Origin: Mortierella hygrophila
Taxonomy: Eukaryota > Mortierellomycota > Mortierellomycetes > Mortierellales > Mortierellaceae
DNA: 64,000 bases
Assembly (NCBI GenBank): GCA_015680625.1
Contig: JAAAXW010000014.1
Span: 128,859 to 192,858 of the forward strand
Direction: 5' to 3'
Part shown: one piece after another, positions 1 through 13,400 of the stretch
Numbering within the stretch: position 1 is the first letter of the stretch
Layout: each line of letters starts with the position of its first letter
Notes under the pieces: model-generated
Told to the model about the DNA's origin: nothing
Database searches by the model: none
What the model saw: the letters and a program-made list of their open reading frames with translations, nothing else
Translations under genes and position numbers: made by a program

Positions 1-3000
1 CCAGGGCTCGTCTTTTTTTTTTTTTTTTTTTTTATTTATTTATTTTTTTTTTTTTTTTTTTTTTTTTTTGGCTGTTTGTGGGTTGTGATTGTTGTCTGTC
101 GGCTATCTCTGCTTGTGTGTGGTGTTGAAGAGATGGATAGAGAGAGAGAAAGAGAAAGAGAGAAAGAGAGAGAGAGAGAGAGACAGAAATTGTATGCCGC
201 TGTTTGGCTTAAGCGTGTTGATAGAGGGTGAAGCTAGGAGTTGAGTGTTGAGTTATTGATAGCTGGATTGTGTCTCGTTTCTTTGTTCTTGTGAAGAGAG
301 GCGACCGGGGAAATGATCGTTGTTTTTGTCGTGTCGTTGTGCCAGACTCCCTAAAATGTGTATTGGGGGGGGGGGGGGGTACCCTGATCTGGCGAGAAAA
401 GGGAAAAATAGGGGAGAGAGTGAAAAGTGACAACAAAGGTGAGGCGTGAAGTCGAGAGAGGTGAAGAGAGAATAAGAAACAGAAAAAAATAGGAGAGGTA
501 GAAAAGTAGAAAGACAAGTTAATAGGGTCGCCTAAAGGTCGAATAAAATACAAAACCAAGGCGGGAAGGAAAAAAGCGCTAAACGTTTGTGTGAGTCGGA
601 GTCTGGATTTTTTTTTTTTTTTTGCTCTGGGCGAAGGAGGAATAAAACAAGAAAAGGGTTCATGCTTTTTTTGTGCCTGTGATGCTGCACCCCCACACAT
701 TTTTTTCCATCTATCCTGAGAGGATGTCCGGGTTGGCGATTCTTGGCCAGAGATGGTGCAGTAGTGAATGGGGTGGATTTTAGTAGATGTGATGGCAGTA
801 GATGTAGGCGTTGGGGTGGTAGTAGTTGGAAAGAGGAGGAGAAGTGGTATGGTTTTCGTACGAGTGTCGCGGACAAAATGTGGTTAAGCACAAGTGAGAA
901 TATCGTGTGATCATCCAGAAAGGGCTCTGTTTGCTTGGCTTCGCGCGCTTATGCAATGAGGTCGCAAAGTAGATAAGCTGCGGTTGCAGCGAGACACTGT
1001 CTTAGTGAAGTAGACGTAGACAGTGGTAATTGAGTGAGAGGGAAGAAGAGATAGGGTGGAGGAGAAGATGTGATGGTGTAGGTTGTGGTGGCTCCAGCAG
1101 GATGAGGAAGAGGGGGGAGAGAATTCAATAACAAACCTTTATTCTGAGAAAATCAAGACTGAGGCTGTAACTCCAGATGCACGGAGGAAGGTTGGTGGAG
1201 GGGAGAATGGTATCCAAAGAGTGTCCGGAGGTAGGAAAGCCAAAAGAGAGGAAATAAAAGAAGGAAGAAAAGAGAAGAAAAGAAGAAAGAGGAGGAAATG
1301 GCAACCATGAACAATCCAAAATATAGGATTGTGCGTGAGAACTCAAGACAACGAAAACCAAGCAAGGCCCGGTAAGACGAGCACTCAAAAATACAATGGG
1401 ATCCTTCCAAAGAGGAAGAAGAAGAGGAGCGCCAAGAATGGACGAACTATTTCTTCTTGCTGCTGTTGCTATGGTCACCAATGCGTATTCTGTCTGTCGG
1501 TGTCAAATGCAAACGGACGACCCTTTTTTTTTTTTTTTTTTTGTTGCTGCTCCCTTTATTTTTTTCCTCCTCTGAGTCCTCCCCGCTCTTGAAGGAAGAA
1601 AAAGAACAGGCACGGCTGAGATAAGAAGAACGGGGAGAAAGAGGAGATTCACCAAGAAAGACAGAAAGTAAGGAAAAAGGGGGATGACGAAGGGAGCGGT
1701 GTTCTCCATTTGCTGTTTGAATTTGCCTTTTGCTATTCATTCTCCTTGGTTCAACGCTACAAAGGTAAAGGAAGGAGATAAATTAATGGTCGGTTTATTT
1801 GAGAGAGTCATCAGCATTGTCAGTCAGGCACACAGCGAGAAAAAAAACGAAGCAATAACAGAGACAGGGCGGGAGAAAGATAGGGGTGACTGAGGATATG
1901 AACAGCAACCTACCGCATGAAAAAGGCGCAGAACGGAGGTTGTGAGGCGAGCAATTTCTAGACAAAAGGGTTCAGGTTCCGGGGATTACGAGCGAGCAAA
2001 CAAACAAACACGGTGAGATACAGTAACACCATTCATCCCGATATGCCCATCTGTCTCTTCTCTCATCTACATGCGTACTACTTTGCTCTCGCCCTCCAGT
2101 GTTTTTATGTTTGGATCAACCTACAAAATGGTAGAAGGAAAATGCAGATACACAAAAACAGTAAGAAAAAAAAAAGCGCGCAAAACTAAAAACGCGTGGC
2201 GGAGCACGGCATTCATCAGCTCACACGAAGCGATTGGCTGCGTCTTTCATCAATCAATCAAGTCGCTTCAGGCACCATCCGCATTCATCTTTGCGCTCTC
2301 TTCCTCTGTCCTCCACAAATTAGCTAACCTTCACTTGAGAGAGACCTTGTCAGCATTCAGTTCGAAAGAGCTCAAGGCACCAACTGAGTACCGGCACCCA
2401 ATGGGTACTCGTTCACATCAGCCATTTCTAACACCACTTACAAATTACAAATGCCATCGACAAAGAACGCCTCCTTTTTTTCCCTTTCCTTTTAAAAGAG
2501 CCAGGAGTTACCCAGCCTAGCTATAGCACAATAAAAATCATTACGATGCGATGGTCATCCTTGCTCACTCTCTGTCTCACTCTCTCTCTTTCAATTTTTG
2601 CTCATCTTTGGCTGTCTGCAGGACTCAGAGGACGTCCATGTCGCGTGGAAATCGCAGGTACTCTCATGCGCACTCACTCTCACTCACAACATCAACTCAA
2701 GTTTCATGTTCGGCCAGCTCAGCAATGAATAAAAGACAAAAATGCTTTTATGAAAACTGCAAAAACAAACGAATGGATAAATAATGATAAAACTAGTTTT
2801 GGAATTAAAAGGTTTTCTACTAGGTGAAACGAGAAAGAAAAAAGAAAAAAGAAACCTCAGGCTCCATCGTCCATGGCCAAGAGAAGACAAAGAAAATGAT
2901 GAGCTCCTTGCTGGATGCTGGTTGATGGCCAGGGCAAAGTCTTTGCATCTAGGAAAGGTCACCAAACCACACCCAGCTCAACTCCCGCCTTTCCTGTGAT

Positions 3001-3040
3001 ATCCCCTCCGCAACCATAGAGTTGTGTACGTGAAGGTCTT
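1..3040. other. Gene-poor left flank; possible promoter of a leftward gene outside the window
   Basis: I see no convincing coding region. The open frames here are low-complexity (Ser/Phe/Pro or Lys/Arg/Glu) and match nothing I recognise. The stretch starts with two long T runs (about 12-34 and 44-69), has a GA-rich repeat at 139-184 and a G run near 363-379, and stays purine-rich on the + strand to about 1300. Elsewhere in this window, coding-strand pyrimidine tracts lie just upstream of genes. By that rule the left 1.3 kb would be the upstream region of a minus-strand gene that starts left of base 1. Bases from about 2000 to 3040 are the 3' flank of the calcium pump. Confidence 0.5.
139..184. 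repeat. GA-rich microsatellite
   Basis: A run of GA dinucleotides interrupted by AAAG units. It is part of the purine-rich + strand that fills the first 1.3 kb. Confidence 0.9.
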
Positions 3041-6000
3041 TTAATCCTGCTTAACCTTCTTGGCGGCAGGCGAGATAAAGGTCCTGCTGATAAACTTGAG
3101 GATCTCATCGATGAAAATGACGGGAAGCGAGATGTAGACAACAGCCTTCCACTCCTCAGCGTTCAAGGGAAGAATCATGAACAAGTTCTAAGTGGTTCAA
3201 ACAATTAAGTCGGACATGTTAGTCAACAATACAAACAAGAATACCAGTCGGCAGATCGCGAAAAAATTAAAGCAGACAAACTTACGGAAAAGAAGGGAAC
3301 GTAGAGGATCATGAAGTGAAGGGCCATGGAGAGAATAATACTGAAGACGAGGTACATGTTGTTCCAGAGGGGGAGGGTCAACAAGGACTCGTTCTCAGAA
3401 AGAGAGTTAATGGCGTTGAACATCTCAATGGTGACCAAGATCGAAAGCGACATGGTGGTGGCCTTCTTAGACATAAAGTCGGTGAACATCTGGCAGCCAA
3501 TTTCGGGGAAGAGGGCGCTGCACTGGTGGAAGTTCGACAAATGGTAGAAGCTGATCTGGGGACCCTGAGAGTAGAACATAAACCACCAGGCATAACCAAA
3601 GACGGTAGCAGCTCCGACGTAGATACCAACGACCATGTAACGGAAGAACAACCAACCACCAACAAGGGGCTCACGCGAGTTGCGTGGGGGCTGACGCATG
3701 ATTTCGTTATCGGGAGGGTTGAAGCCAAGAGCGGTAGCAGGAAGACCATCGGTAACCAAGTTGACCCAGAGAAGCTGGACGGGAATCAAGGCCTCGGGCA
3801 TACCGAGGAGGACAGTCAAGAAGATCGAGACGACCTCTCCAATGTTGGAACTGATCAAGTAACGGATGAACTGCTTGGTGTTGTTGTAGATCGAGCGACC
3901 CTCCTCGACGGCGGCCTCGATACTGGCAAAGTTGTCGTCAGCAAGAATCATGTCGGCGGCCAACTTGGCAACGTCAGTTCCAGATCCCATAGCAATACCA
4001 ATGTCAGCCTTCTTGAGAGCGGGGGCATCGTTAACACCGTCGCCAGTCATAGCAACAACCTCACCCATGGATTGCAAAAGGTCGACCAACTTGCTCTTAT
4101 GGGCGGGCTCGGTACGGGAGAAGAGGGACGCACGGCTAACGGCCAAACGCTGCTCCTTCTCGCTCAAATCGTCAAACTCGCGTCCAGTGTAACTCTTTCC
4201 AGTAAGATCCTCGTGCTTGGAGAAGACACCAATCTTGCGGCAGATCGACTCGGCAGTGTTCTTGTTATCTCCAGTAATGACAATGACGCGAATACCAGCA
4301 GTCTTGCACTTGGCAATGGCGGCAGCAACCTCGGGGCGAGGGGGGTCCAACATGGCAACGAGACCGATAAAGGTCATGTCCTTCTCATACAAGTGGAAGT
4401 TCTCAGGCTCCTTGAGGTTGTAGTCAGACAGATTGGCGGACTTGTTCTCGACAACGGCGAGACCGAGGCAGCGGAGGGCCTGGCCCTCACCATAATCCAA
4501 AACACGCTCCAAGATGGTGGCACGGATAGCAGCGGTCAAGGGGACAACCTCACCGGCGGCAGACAGACGAACAGAGGTGCAGCGTTCCAAGATGGACTCG
4601 GGGGCACCCTTGACAAGAAGAGAGGCAGAAGCGGCACCGGTGGCACCTGAGCGGGTACGGCGGTCAGAGGCAGTCTTGGCAACCAAAACACTCATCGACT
4701 TGCGATCACGAGAGAAATCGAGGGTGGCCAACGTCTTGACGCGTTCGGCGTAGTACTGGTTGCAGGCATCGACACGCTTCGAGGCAGAGAGGTTATCCAA
4801 AGAGACATTGGTGGCGGCATCATCAGTTCCCATCTTCTCGACCAAGACCTTCAAGGCGGCCTCAGTGGGCTCTCCAACGTTGATGTAGGTGTCGTTCTCA
4901 GAGTTGTAGGCGATGGTCGAGTGGTTGCAGATGGCGCAGATCTGGGCGACGTCATTCAAGGTCTGGGAAACAGTCGAGAGGGAAGAGATGGTCTTGCCGT
5001 CCGCGTTCAAAATGTCACCAATAGGGCTGAAGCTGGATCCCTGAACCTGGTACTCGGCAACCTTTCCGGCGTTGTTGTCGATAACCAAGACGCGAGCGAC
5101 GCTCATCTGGTTGGTGGTCAAGGTACCGGTCTTGTCGGAGCAAATAACACTAGTGCAGCCGAGAGTCTCGACCGAGGGAAGGGAGCGGACAATGGCATTC
5201 TTTTTGGCCATCTTCTTGGTTCCGAGAGCAAGGCAGGTGGTAATGACAACGGAGAGACCCTCGGGAATGGCAGCAACGGCCAAAGCGACGGCGATCTTGA
5301 AGTAGTAGATGGCACCCTTGAGCCAGCCCTGGTGAGAGGGGTCGTTGAAGTGACGGATGTTAACCAACCAGACGAGGATACAGATGACGGAGATGACCTT
5401 TGCGAGGCTGTCACCAAACTCGTCGAGCTTGCGCTTGAGAGGGGTCTTCTCGGATTCCTGGGAAGTAATCGACTTGTGGATGTCACCAATAGCGGTCTCG
5501 GTTCCGGTCTGGACAACGATGGCCTTTGCCTTTCCGAGGACGACGGTAGTTCCAGAGAAGAGCATGTTGATCTGATCCTGCTTGACGGCGCGGTGGTCGG
5601 AGACAATGTCGGTGACCTTGTTGACAGAGACGGACTCGCCGGTCAAGAGAGCCTGATCGACGCGGAAGTTGGAGGAAGGAATCTCGAGAACACGGCAATC
5701 GGCGGGGATCTTGTCACCGACGGCAACCTCAATAATATCACCGGGAACAATCTCGGTGGCGTGAACCTTGGCGACCGATCCATTGCGGAGGACCTTGGCC
5801 TCATGGGGCGAGTACTCCTTCAAGGCCTATTTTTGTGATTTGACACACGAAGCAAACAAGAAGTGTTAGAGCGGTGGATTAGGAGGCAGGGAGACGGGGA
5901 ATAACGCAGGAGGGAGAGATATCAGGGACTATCGCCTTTCCTCATTTGCGAGAGAGTGAGAGACAGAGAACCAAAAAAGGGCACATCCAATACATTTTGA

Positions 6001-7033
6001 CCATAGCTGCAAATCAAAAACAATAAGACAAAAATAATCAAACAAGTAAAATACCTCAATGGCCTTTTCAGCGTTCGATTCTTGGATGACACCGACGGCA
6101 GCGTTGGCGATGAGGATCAAGAGAATAACAATAGGTTCGACAAAGGCAGTGCCTGAGTCGTCCTCCTCCAATACGGCGAGGACGAGGGAGACGGCGGCGG
6201 CAATAAGAAGGATAATGACGAGCTGATCCTTGAACTGCTCCAGAATCATCTCCCACAGAGGGGTGGGTTCTTCCTCGGGGAGCTCTGTTTTGTTTTTCGT
6301 TTCATAAAGAATCGAGTCGTCGTTGATGATCCAGCGTTATTATCCGAGAGACGAGATGGAGCATAAAACAACAAGTAGACAGCCGAGGCGTAGCAAGTTG
6401 TTGTTGTTGTCCATGAGAGTGAGAGGGTGGTTCGACCATGAAAATTAAACAATTTTCAGGCACATCGTATCAATCGCACAGATATTAGTATCAGACAGAA
6501 AAGCAGGAGAAAGAGAAGGGAGGCACCAACAGGACGAGAGAATATATAGAAAGAGAGAAGAGGTAGAAAGAGTCAGTCAACCATTGTCAATCGTTACTCT
6601 TACTGATACCTTCTTCCCGCACCACCCATACAACACACACTGAAGAGGATAAAGAAAAGTCCGAACCCAAAAGAACAGGTCAAAGAAAAAATGGCGCAGA
6701 TGGGACGAAAGAAAACGAGTTCATCTCGCAGGAGATGTAAATCGCCTTCAATTTCAAGATTGCAAGATGATGACTAAACCCACTCGCATCAACCAACTAT
6801 TTTCATCGCGACCTGTCCTCTCCCCAGTGTCTGTGCAAAAATAAAGGAACTCTCCTATTCATGCACACAGATAGAACCACACTTTGCTATCTCCGTCCAG
6901 CTTGATAGAACGTACCGTTTTTGCCATATTGCTCCAGACCGGCGGCGACCTGGCTGTCGTTGAGACCCTTGTTGGCGTCGACTTTGAAGTGGTCCAGGAC
7001 CACCTTAGGTGATCTGGTGAAAGAGTCGTTCAT
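3041..7033 (-). CDS. SERCA-type P-type Ca2+-ATPase (4 exons, 1011 aa)
   Basis: Exons, minus strand: 7033-6916, 6284-6055, 5826-3286 and 3187-3041, with GT-AG introns; the total is 3036 nt. The product pumps Ca2+ from cytosol into the ER with ATP. Seen: the TGES motif of the actuator domain (about residues 178-181); the phosphorylation motif ICSDKTGTLT with Asp about 347; TGDGVNDAPALK of the hinge; the M5-M6 calcium-site region SSNIGEVVSIFL and WVNLVTDGLPATALGFNPPD; and the M8 segment LVTIEMFNAINSLSENESLL. Length fits SERCA (about 1000 aa). The N-terminal exon reads straight into the family's NELPEEE stretch, which fixes the start and first intron. Odd: the M4 calcium-site motif reads PEGLS (about residues 304-308) where the family has PEGLP. 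Baker's yeast lacks SERCA, so its presence suits an early-diverging fungus or a basidiomycete. Family assignment is very secure; exact exon ends are by-eye. Confidence 0.96.
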
Positions 7034-8221
7034 AATATGTTATATGTTTGTCTAGTGTCGGATCCGGTTCAGAAAGCTGTGCAAGAGGAGAAGGGTATCG
7101 AAGACAAGAGTTCTATTTTCGAGGAAGGAAGGAAGGAAGGAAAGAAGGACGAAGGAAACAAAGATGAGAGATGAGTATTTTTGAGCGTGGTGATCAGATC
7201 TCTCCAGCGTGTATGTCCTGTATGCGTCTCTTTCAGCTTTACGCCTCCACCTCCTCCTCCTCCTCCTCCTCCTCCTCCTACTGATGAGCGTCGATGAGCA
7301 GAGATGTATTCCATTGGTTCGTTGCTGTCGATGAATATATACCTTCGGGATGAGCAGTTGTTCGGTGTACTGGTTGGTGATGGGTTGGTGGGAGATCCTT
7401 TTCTTGCGTGTCGACGAGAGGAAAGAAGGGATAAAGAACAAGAACAAGAACAAGAAGAGAAAAAAGAAGCAATAAAGGGTCGAGTGGACAACCAAGATTG
7501 ATAAATTACGTACAACACCCGTGTAAGACAAGTTGAGACTGCGTAGTGATCGATCCATTTCCATTGTCCCTGGATGCGTTGGCTGGCTCTCATTCATCCC
7601 CAGGCAGAGTGGCAGGCAAGAAGGGAACCGACCAATCAACACCCTCTCTCCCCGAGAGTGGGAAAGGGAACAAAAAAAGCCCACCACATACATACACATA
7701 CACATACACACACACATACAAGAATAATTCGTTCACGAGAAGTCCGACACACCATCATCATCATCATCTTTCTCTGAAAGTAAGCAAAGGTGTGTGTCAG
7801 TGCAGGAAGCAAGGGCAAATGGTTGAGAGACAACAGGGAAGAAAAGAGCCGTTGCTTGTGCGACCAAATCGGCTTCCTGCACACTGGGCGAATGGGAAGG
7901 GATGCACCCAGACCAAATCTCAAGAGAAAATAAGGGTTCTTGAGCACGGATGACGCTCCCGATATCGTTTGCACATTATTCATCCAACTATTGTTCCATG
8001 GGTTTCCATTCTCCTCCTTCTCGCCCCTTTTCATTTCTTGTTTTGTTGGTGTCCTCCGCAGAGAAGCGACCACGTTCCGAGCCCAAATCAGAGCATCTTG
8101 GGTTCACTCGTCAAATGGTATCATAACCTTGTATTTTCTTTCTTTCTTTCTTTCTTTCTCTGTGCTTCCCTCACTCGCTACATGTACGGTATCCAATATG
8201 AGAAACAACTCCTTACCCCAA
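7034..8221. other. Spacer: upstream region of the Ca2+ pump and 3' flank of the PH-domain gene
   Basis: No gene seen. It holds simple repeats: GGAA units near 7120-7150, CCT units near 7245-7280, AC/AT-rich repeats near 7690-7720, and TTTC units near 8135-8160. The purine-rich + strand just above 7033 equals a pyrimidine-rich leader for the minus-strand pump gene. Confidence 0.6.
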
Positions 8222-10403
8222 CTACCAGACAAACTTGACATCGATCATCTCCTCCCTCGCCTCTCCATCTTCCCCCTCCAACGCATCCCCTGACGGCGTT
8301 GCAGGAGCACTCGACCCGCTCGTCTCAAAAGAATGCCTCGACAACGACTGCAACGCCCTCCTGTTCATCCTCGCCACCGCCATCTCCTTTCTCTTATTCA
8401 TATTCTCCTGATACTGTTCAATTGTTTCCTCCAGATGTGCGAGCCAGACTTCATGGAAGTGGGACGAGTCTGTGAATGCGTACATACAATAGTCCAGTTC
8501 TGAGGGGTCGATGGAAGAGGAGGTGGATTTGAAGTCGACGCCGAAGGGATTGATGGTCATGGAGAAGCCGTTGGCGCCGACGTCAACTTTTTCATAGTCG
8601 GGGAGTTGGACTCTCGAGACGTGTGCTAGTGATATCACTGCGATTACGTCTCTCTTCTATTGTGGGGATAAGGCAAAGGTGAAGGATGCAAGGTAGTTAG
8701 TTGGTGTGTGAAAATGGGCGTTGCGAAGTCATTGTTGGGTTATTGTGACTGCGCTGCAGACATAGGAATAGACGATATAGAAAAACAATCTACCAGTTGG
8801 TACTCGGCATCGTAGAGTTTGAGCGCGCGACCCTCAAGTACAGCCCAGTATCTCTTCCACGACTATTCGACATTCAAGTTGCAAATGACAACATAGCATC
8901 AGTGGCAAGTATCACTGCACAACATACAACTCGCAACTGCTTCAATAAATGATCAAAAGGCACGTACAGCGACGCGACCACCACGGGCCATGACGGTCAA
9001 GAACCCCTGATAAAGCGCCTCAGTCTCCCAAGACCGGTCCTCAACCGGCTCTTCCAAAACATGCAACCCAATCATAATCACAACCTCACAATCCGTCTTT
9101 CCCTTATGAGAATCATCCCCTGTAGGACGACACAGCTTGTAGGTCCTGACCGATCGCTCCAGAGGGTCGAGACAGAAGTTAAGGTCGAGGTGTCCGAGTT
9201 GTGCGGTTTGGGTGTTTGAGAATCCCGCCATGGTGCCGAACTTTGTCGGGACTGGGTTACCTGTCACTGACATCTCTAGCCGAAATGGTTCATTCACATC
9301 GCTATTGGCGAGGAAGGGATGGGAGGTAAGGAAAAGAAGACGTCAATAAGGATCATTCGATCTAGAAGCGAGCATTGATAGACAGAAGAGACAGATACAA
9401 TGGCAAACTTACAAGAGGAATACCTCGTTCATGGTGGCAGTGTTGCCCGGGTTATCCTTGAAGGACCGCGCAGGGTAGGAAGCACGCTCAACATTGCCAA
9501 TACGAAGACTCCATTCCACATCAAAGAGCTTGTTCGTCGCCTTGTTCGTCACTTGCAGCACTATTTGTTTGATTGTTCACATTTAAAATCCAACCAACAT
9601 CCATTCCGTTGTTTAGTATCACAGTGTATGCCTTTTCTTCTTCCAACGGTCACGAAGGAGAATGTAATGATATGGCCTTGAGACTTACATTTGACGAACA
9701 AGAGTCCAGTCGCTTCGTTGGGATTATTGCAAGCCGCCTGTTTGACTAAATGATGCTGCTGGCGAAGATGATGGCCTTCAACAGTATCCCATGCCGGTTC
9801 TGACCTCAGCACATTGCTATTCAGAACTGCCATCGCTGTTGCCATCACCTCTTCGGCTGCAGCAATCCCACTAGGGGAAAGACAATTCTGCAGCCAACCC
9901 CGTCGTTGAGGTGAGAACTGATCCAGCGACGAGACCGAGAACGGGTAGTGGACAATCGGTGGCTCTTCCTTTGTAAGGAACTTGCTCGCTCCTGGGCTTA
10001 TCGGCCCCGCATCCTTGTTGCCTCCATTGCTGTTGCTATGGTTGCTATTGCTGTTCGTAGCGGTGGTGTGGAATGGGTTTTTGAGTGGGCTTTTTAAAAT
10101 ACTACCTCCCGAGTGACTCGACGGCATCCCAGCGACACCTGTAGCAGGACTATGTGCCTTTCCTGAAGTGTGTACGCTCAAGAACTGCCGATTCTCCTCA
10201 GAAGTCGTACGAGCCGATTTGGCCACCTCCGAGGATGGTGAGCTGCTGTTGTTGTTATTTGAGGTGGTGGGTGATAAGGAAGTCTTATCGGGGTGAACTT
10301 GAGACCCTGTAGCGGTGGTCTTTTTGATTTTTTTGGCCTTGCTGAGGAAGCTTCCTGGGTAAGAGAAGACGTCCGTCAGCTTTCTGAGCGCTTCGTTTTG
10401 CAT
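8222..10403 (-). CDS. Anillin/Bud4-like protein with C2-like region and C-terminal PH domain (5 exons, 566 aa)
   Basis: Exons, minus strand: 10403-9689, 9560-9413, 9301-8968, 8862-8794 and 8656-8222; the total is 1701 nt and every junction is GT-AG in frame. Residues 1-240 are low-complexity (Ser, Asn, Thr) with a short basic start (KAKKIKK). About residues 240-400 form a beta-rich stretch (VTNKATNKLFDVEWSLRIGN, then MNEVFLFDVNEPFRLEMSVT) like the anillin-homology C2-like region. Next comes a PH domain: GFLTVMARGG, then the SWKRYWAVLEGRALKLYD core written by the 69-nt exon 4, with ISLAHVSRV after it. Proteins of this layout (animal anillin, yeast Bud4 and Mid2) bind septins and membranes at division sites. 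The PH call is strong; the anillin-like call rests on order and local likeness. The N-terminus is shorter than in Bud4, so upstream exons may be missing, though a plausible start and pyrimidine-rich leader are present. Confidence 0.8.
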
Positions 10404-13400
10404 GTTGAGGGGGTGGCGAGGTCGGCCTGTGTCGTTTTTGTTTTTTGTTTTGTCTTGGTGTCCTGGAATTAGGTATGTGGCAGGGGTATTGATGGAGTGG
10501 GTGGCGGGGGAGGGGAAGAGGGATAAGGAAAGGAGGTGAGTATTGCTGTCGAGTGGTCCGGTGAAATATTAGTGAAAGAGAAAAGATCTGCAAGACACAA
10601 AGGTATAGGGATGAGGACAACGGTGCAGATAGTGAAAAGAAGAAAAAGGCGGTTGATAGTGAGTGCAAGTAGGCAGGAAAAGAGGAAGAGAAAGAGAGAG
10701 AGAGAGAGAGAGGAGGCGAATAGACGTTAAGACACACGCGCATAGCTCAACGGACATTTGTGACACGAACAGCTAGAAGGATCTGTTGTCATTCCTTCCC
10801 AACCCAATGTCTAGGCCGGAATCAGCACAAGTTCGTGCAGAAGGAAAATCTCCAGATCGATTTATTGTTGTCTGTTCAAGATCGGGAAATATAGGCATAG
10901 CTTCTAATATCATGACGAATGACTGAGGGTATGAAGATGGATGTGCATGTGTTTGGATGACCCCAAAGGGAACCCACGCCGATATGTCGGGTGCCAGGAG
11001 TGATGTGGCCCAAGCGCAAATTTCTGACATGTCTGCGCACGGTCGGCTCCCAGACCCATATCTCCTTGATTTGCACCCCTTTTCTTGAATAAGATAGCCA
11101 ATTGACAGACACGGAGACTGTGCGGTTGTCCATTTCAAAGACGACTAGGATGTCTGACTTGCCGTGGCAAAGAATACATTGCCGAGTCGGTGGTAGACAT
11201 ACACTTGGAGAAACAATGTTCATGTCAAGGACTTGGTTCAGGCCATGTTACCCGTCCATCGCAATCTACATTGCTGGCCAGGTTAGCAGCACTGCATACG
11301 ATTCAAGTCCACTCTAGAAACAATAAATGCCATAATGAATGATATGAGAGATAGATTGACCATAGGACATGATCATTATCAAAAGCGAATTGTGCGATCG
11401 TAAGGTAGCTGCACATAAGCCAACGCGAGAGGGAGTGAGGGCTTGCTCATCAGCCAGGAGAACCCACATCGTTTGACCCCTTCCTACCCCTCCATTTTCC
11501 TGTCCCTTTTTCTTACCTCATAGGAGCGGTATCGCAAAGGGGAGAAAAAGCAAAAAAAAAAAAAAGGGAGGGAGTACAAAAGAGGGTAAGCAAGGGAGAT
11601 GAGAGGTCGAGGGGGGCTTGTTTATGGCTTGCATTGTGTCACCACACAATTAACGACACTTTGTCAAGCAAACACCCATGAAAACAGAGCAATGGTGACC
11701 ATAACTCGCTTCTTATTTGTACTTCTGGAAGAATGGGCTTTGATGTGGCTCAGACACAAAGAAAACTCTCAAGACAAAGAGGAAGAAATAACGTACAGAA
11801 AGAGTCGAAACGGATTGTGGCTAGCTCTTGATTATTGTTTCCGTCAGTTCTAAAACTGGCTGTTCTTCCAGGTACCGAATGGACATGGTCCTCTCGCAGC
11901 CATGCAGCTTAGTGAGTCTGACAAGGCTCACAAGGTCATTTCTCCCGTACGTCCTGTCAGTCTGCCCTTCCAAGGTTTTTATTACTTCCTAGGCGAGGGA
12001 TACATCCGTTTTTTCTTATTTGTCTGTTGGACAAACAGACGAAACAAAACTAAAAATTGAGAGGCATGTATGTGTGTGTTGTACGACGATGGCTCATCGT
12101 GCATACAACTCTTCACAAGGTTGAATGTATTATTTTTTCTTTTTTTTCCTTGCATGCACGAACAGACGGCAAGCGAGAGAACAAGGGACCGAAGGACAAA
12201 CAGACAAACAGGCAACGGCAAAAAAGAAAGGAAAAAACGCTAACAATGACTTCAATATCAAAACGTGACAATAATTAGCTACAGCCAGCCCTTTGCCTTA
12301 TTCATTTCATCGATGCCAAAGATAGACACAACGCATGCATGGGTCCTTCGGTCCGTCTGTCTGTCGGTCGGGTCGAGTCAAGTCAAGGCAAGTGAATGCT
12401 TGCTACAAAATTGGACCAATTGCAATTCAAGAAAATGAAGAAAGAAGTTCCATCAGCGTACATGGACCGTACGATGGGCATGGATGGGTTTCCGTTATCC
12501 ACAAAGTGTTATCGCTCGTTCTAACACGTTGTCTGGAATCATCCCCTTTTCTTTTGCCAAGTGGCGATATTATCGTTTTATGTGCATATTTGTTTATTAA
12601 TTGGATGGATTGGATGCACTCATTGTTCTTGTAGAGCTTTTCATTCCCTTAGTTTGTGCTCCCAGGCCGTTTTTGTGTCGCCAGTCCATCCGTTGTTCAT
12701 TTCATTTGCAACGACAACCACAAACGATGAACCACAAGCATTTGGCATTTTTTTTCTCATGGGCAAATTGAGCAAAGTGCTATCAACTCATATGCCATCT
12801 TCATCTACATCCACAATGAATCCGGATTATAACTCACAATTGCGCTCTCCTGCTCTCTTCGTGCTGTTTGTGTAACCCCATCGTCCACCTCATTTCGCCC
12901 AACTCAACGATCACAACTATCGCCATCATTACCATCCGGCTCGTCAATGACTAAGTAAAAATTACAACAGTCATGATAACCTTCGCTGCTCCTCGTCTTC
13001 CTCCTTACCGTTTATTTACCTCAATCCAATTACCCTCATCATTCAATTGTTCCCTTCATGTCATCTCACTACCACATCTTGGCGGTCATTGACAGTTCGT
13101 CGTGCTAGGTCCCCACATTTTTTTTGTCACTTGGAGACCGGTCGCTCATTGATTGACTCAAAATTGGCCATTTGATTGGGACATTTTTTTCTACTTCGCC
13201 CATTCATTCATTCTGTCAGTCAGTCACTCACACGACGGAACACGACCTGATCAGGTCCCTCTTTCTTCTCTCCTCTTCTCTTTTCTCTCTTCTCTTCTCT
13301 TCTCTCTGGTCACTTTCTCCTCTTTCTGTTCTTTCTTCCTTATTATTCTTCTCATCCCTCCTCCTTGGTCATGACCATGCCGCCCCACTGACTGACGACA

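Noticed and set aside
3316..5838. Long + strand frames (444 and 305 aa) opposite the SERCA gene
   Set aside because: They are antisense shadows of a highly conserved pump exon, rich in Gly, Asp and Val as expected from complementing G/C-rich third positions.
10773..11223. Overlapping 121- and 115-aa minus-strand frames
   Set aside because: Two frames open over the same bases, neither with a recognisable motif or good start; could be an old relict but not supported.
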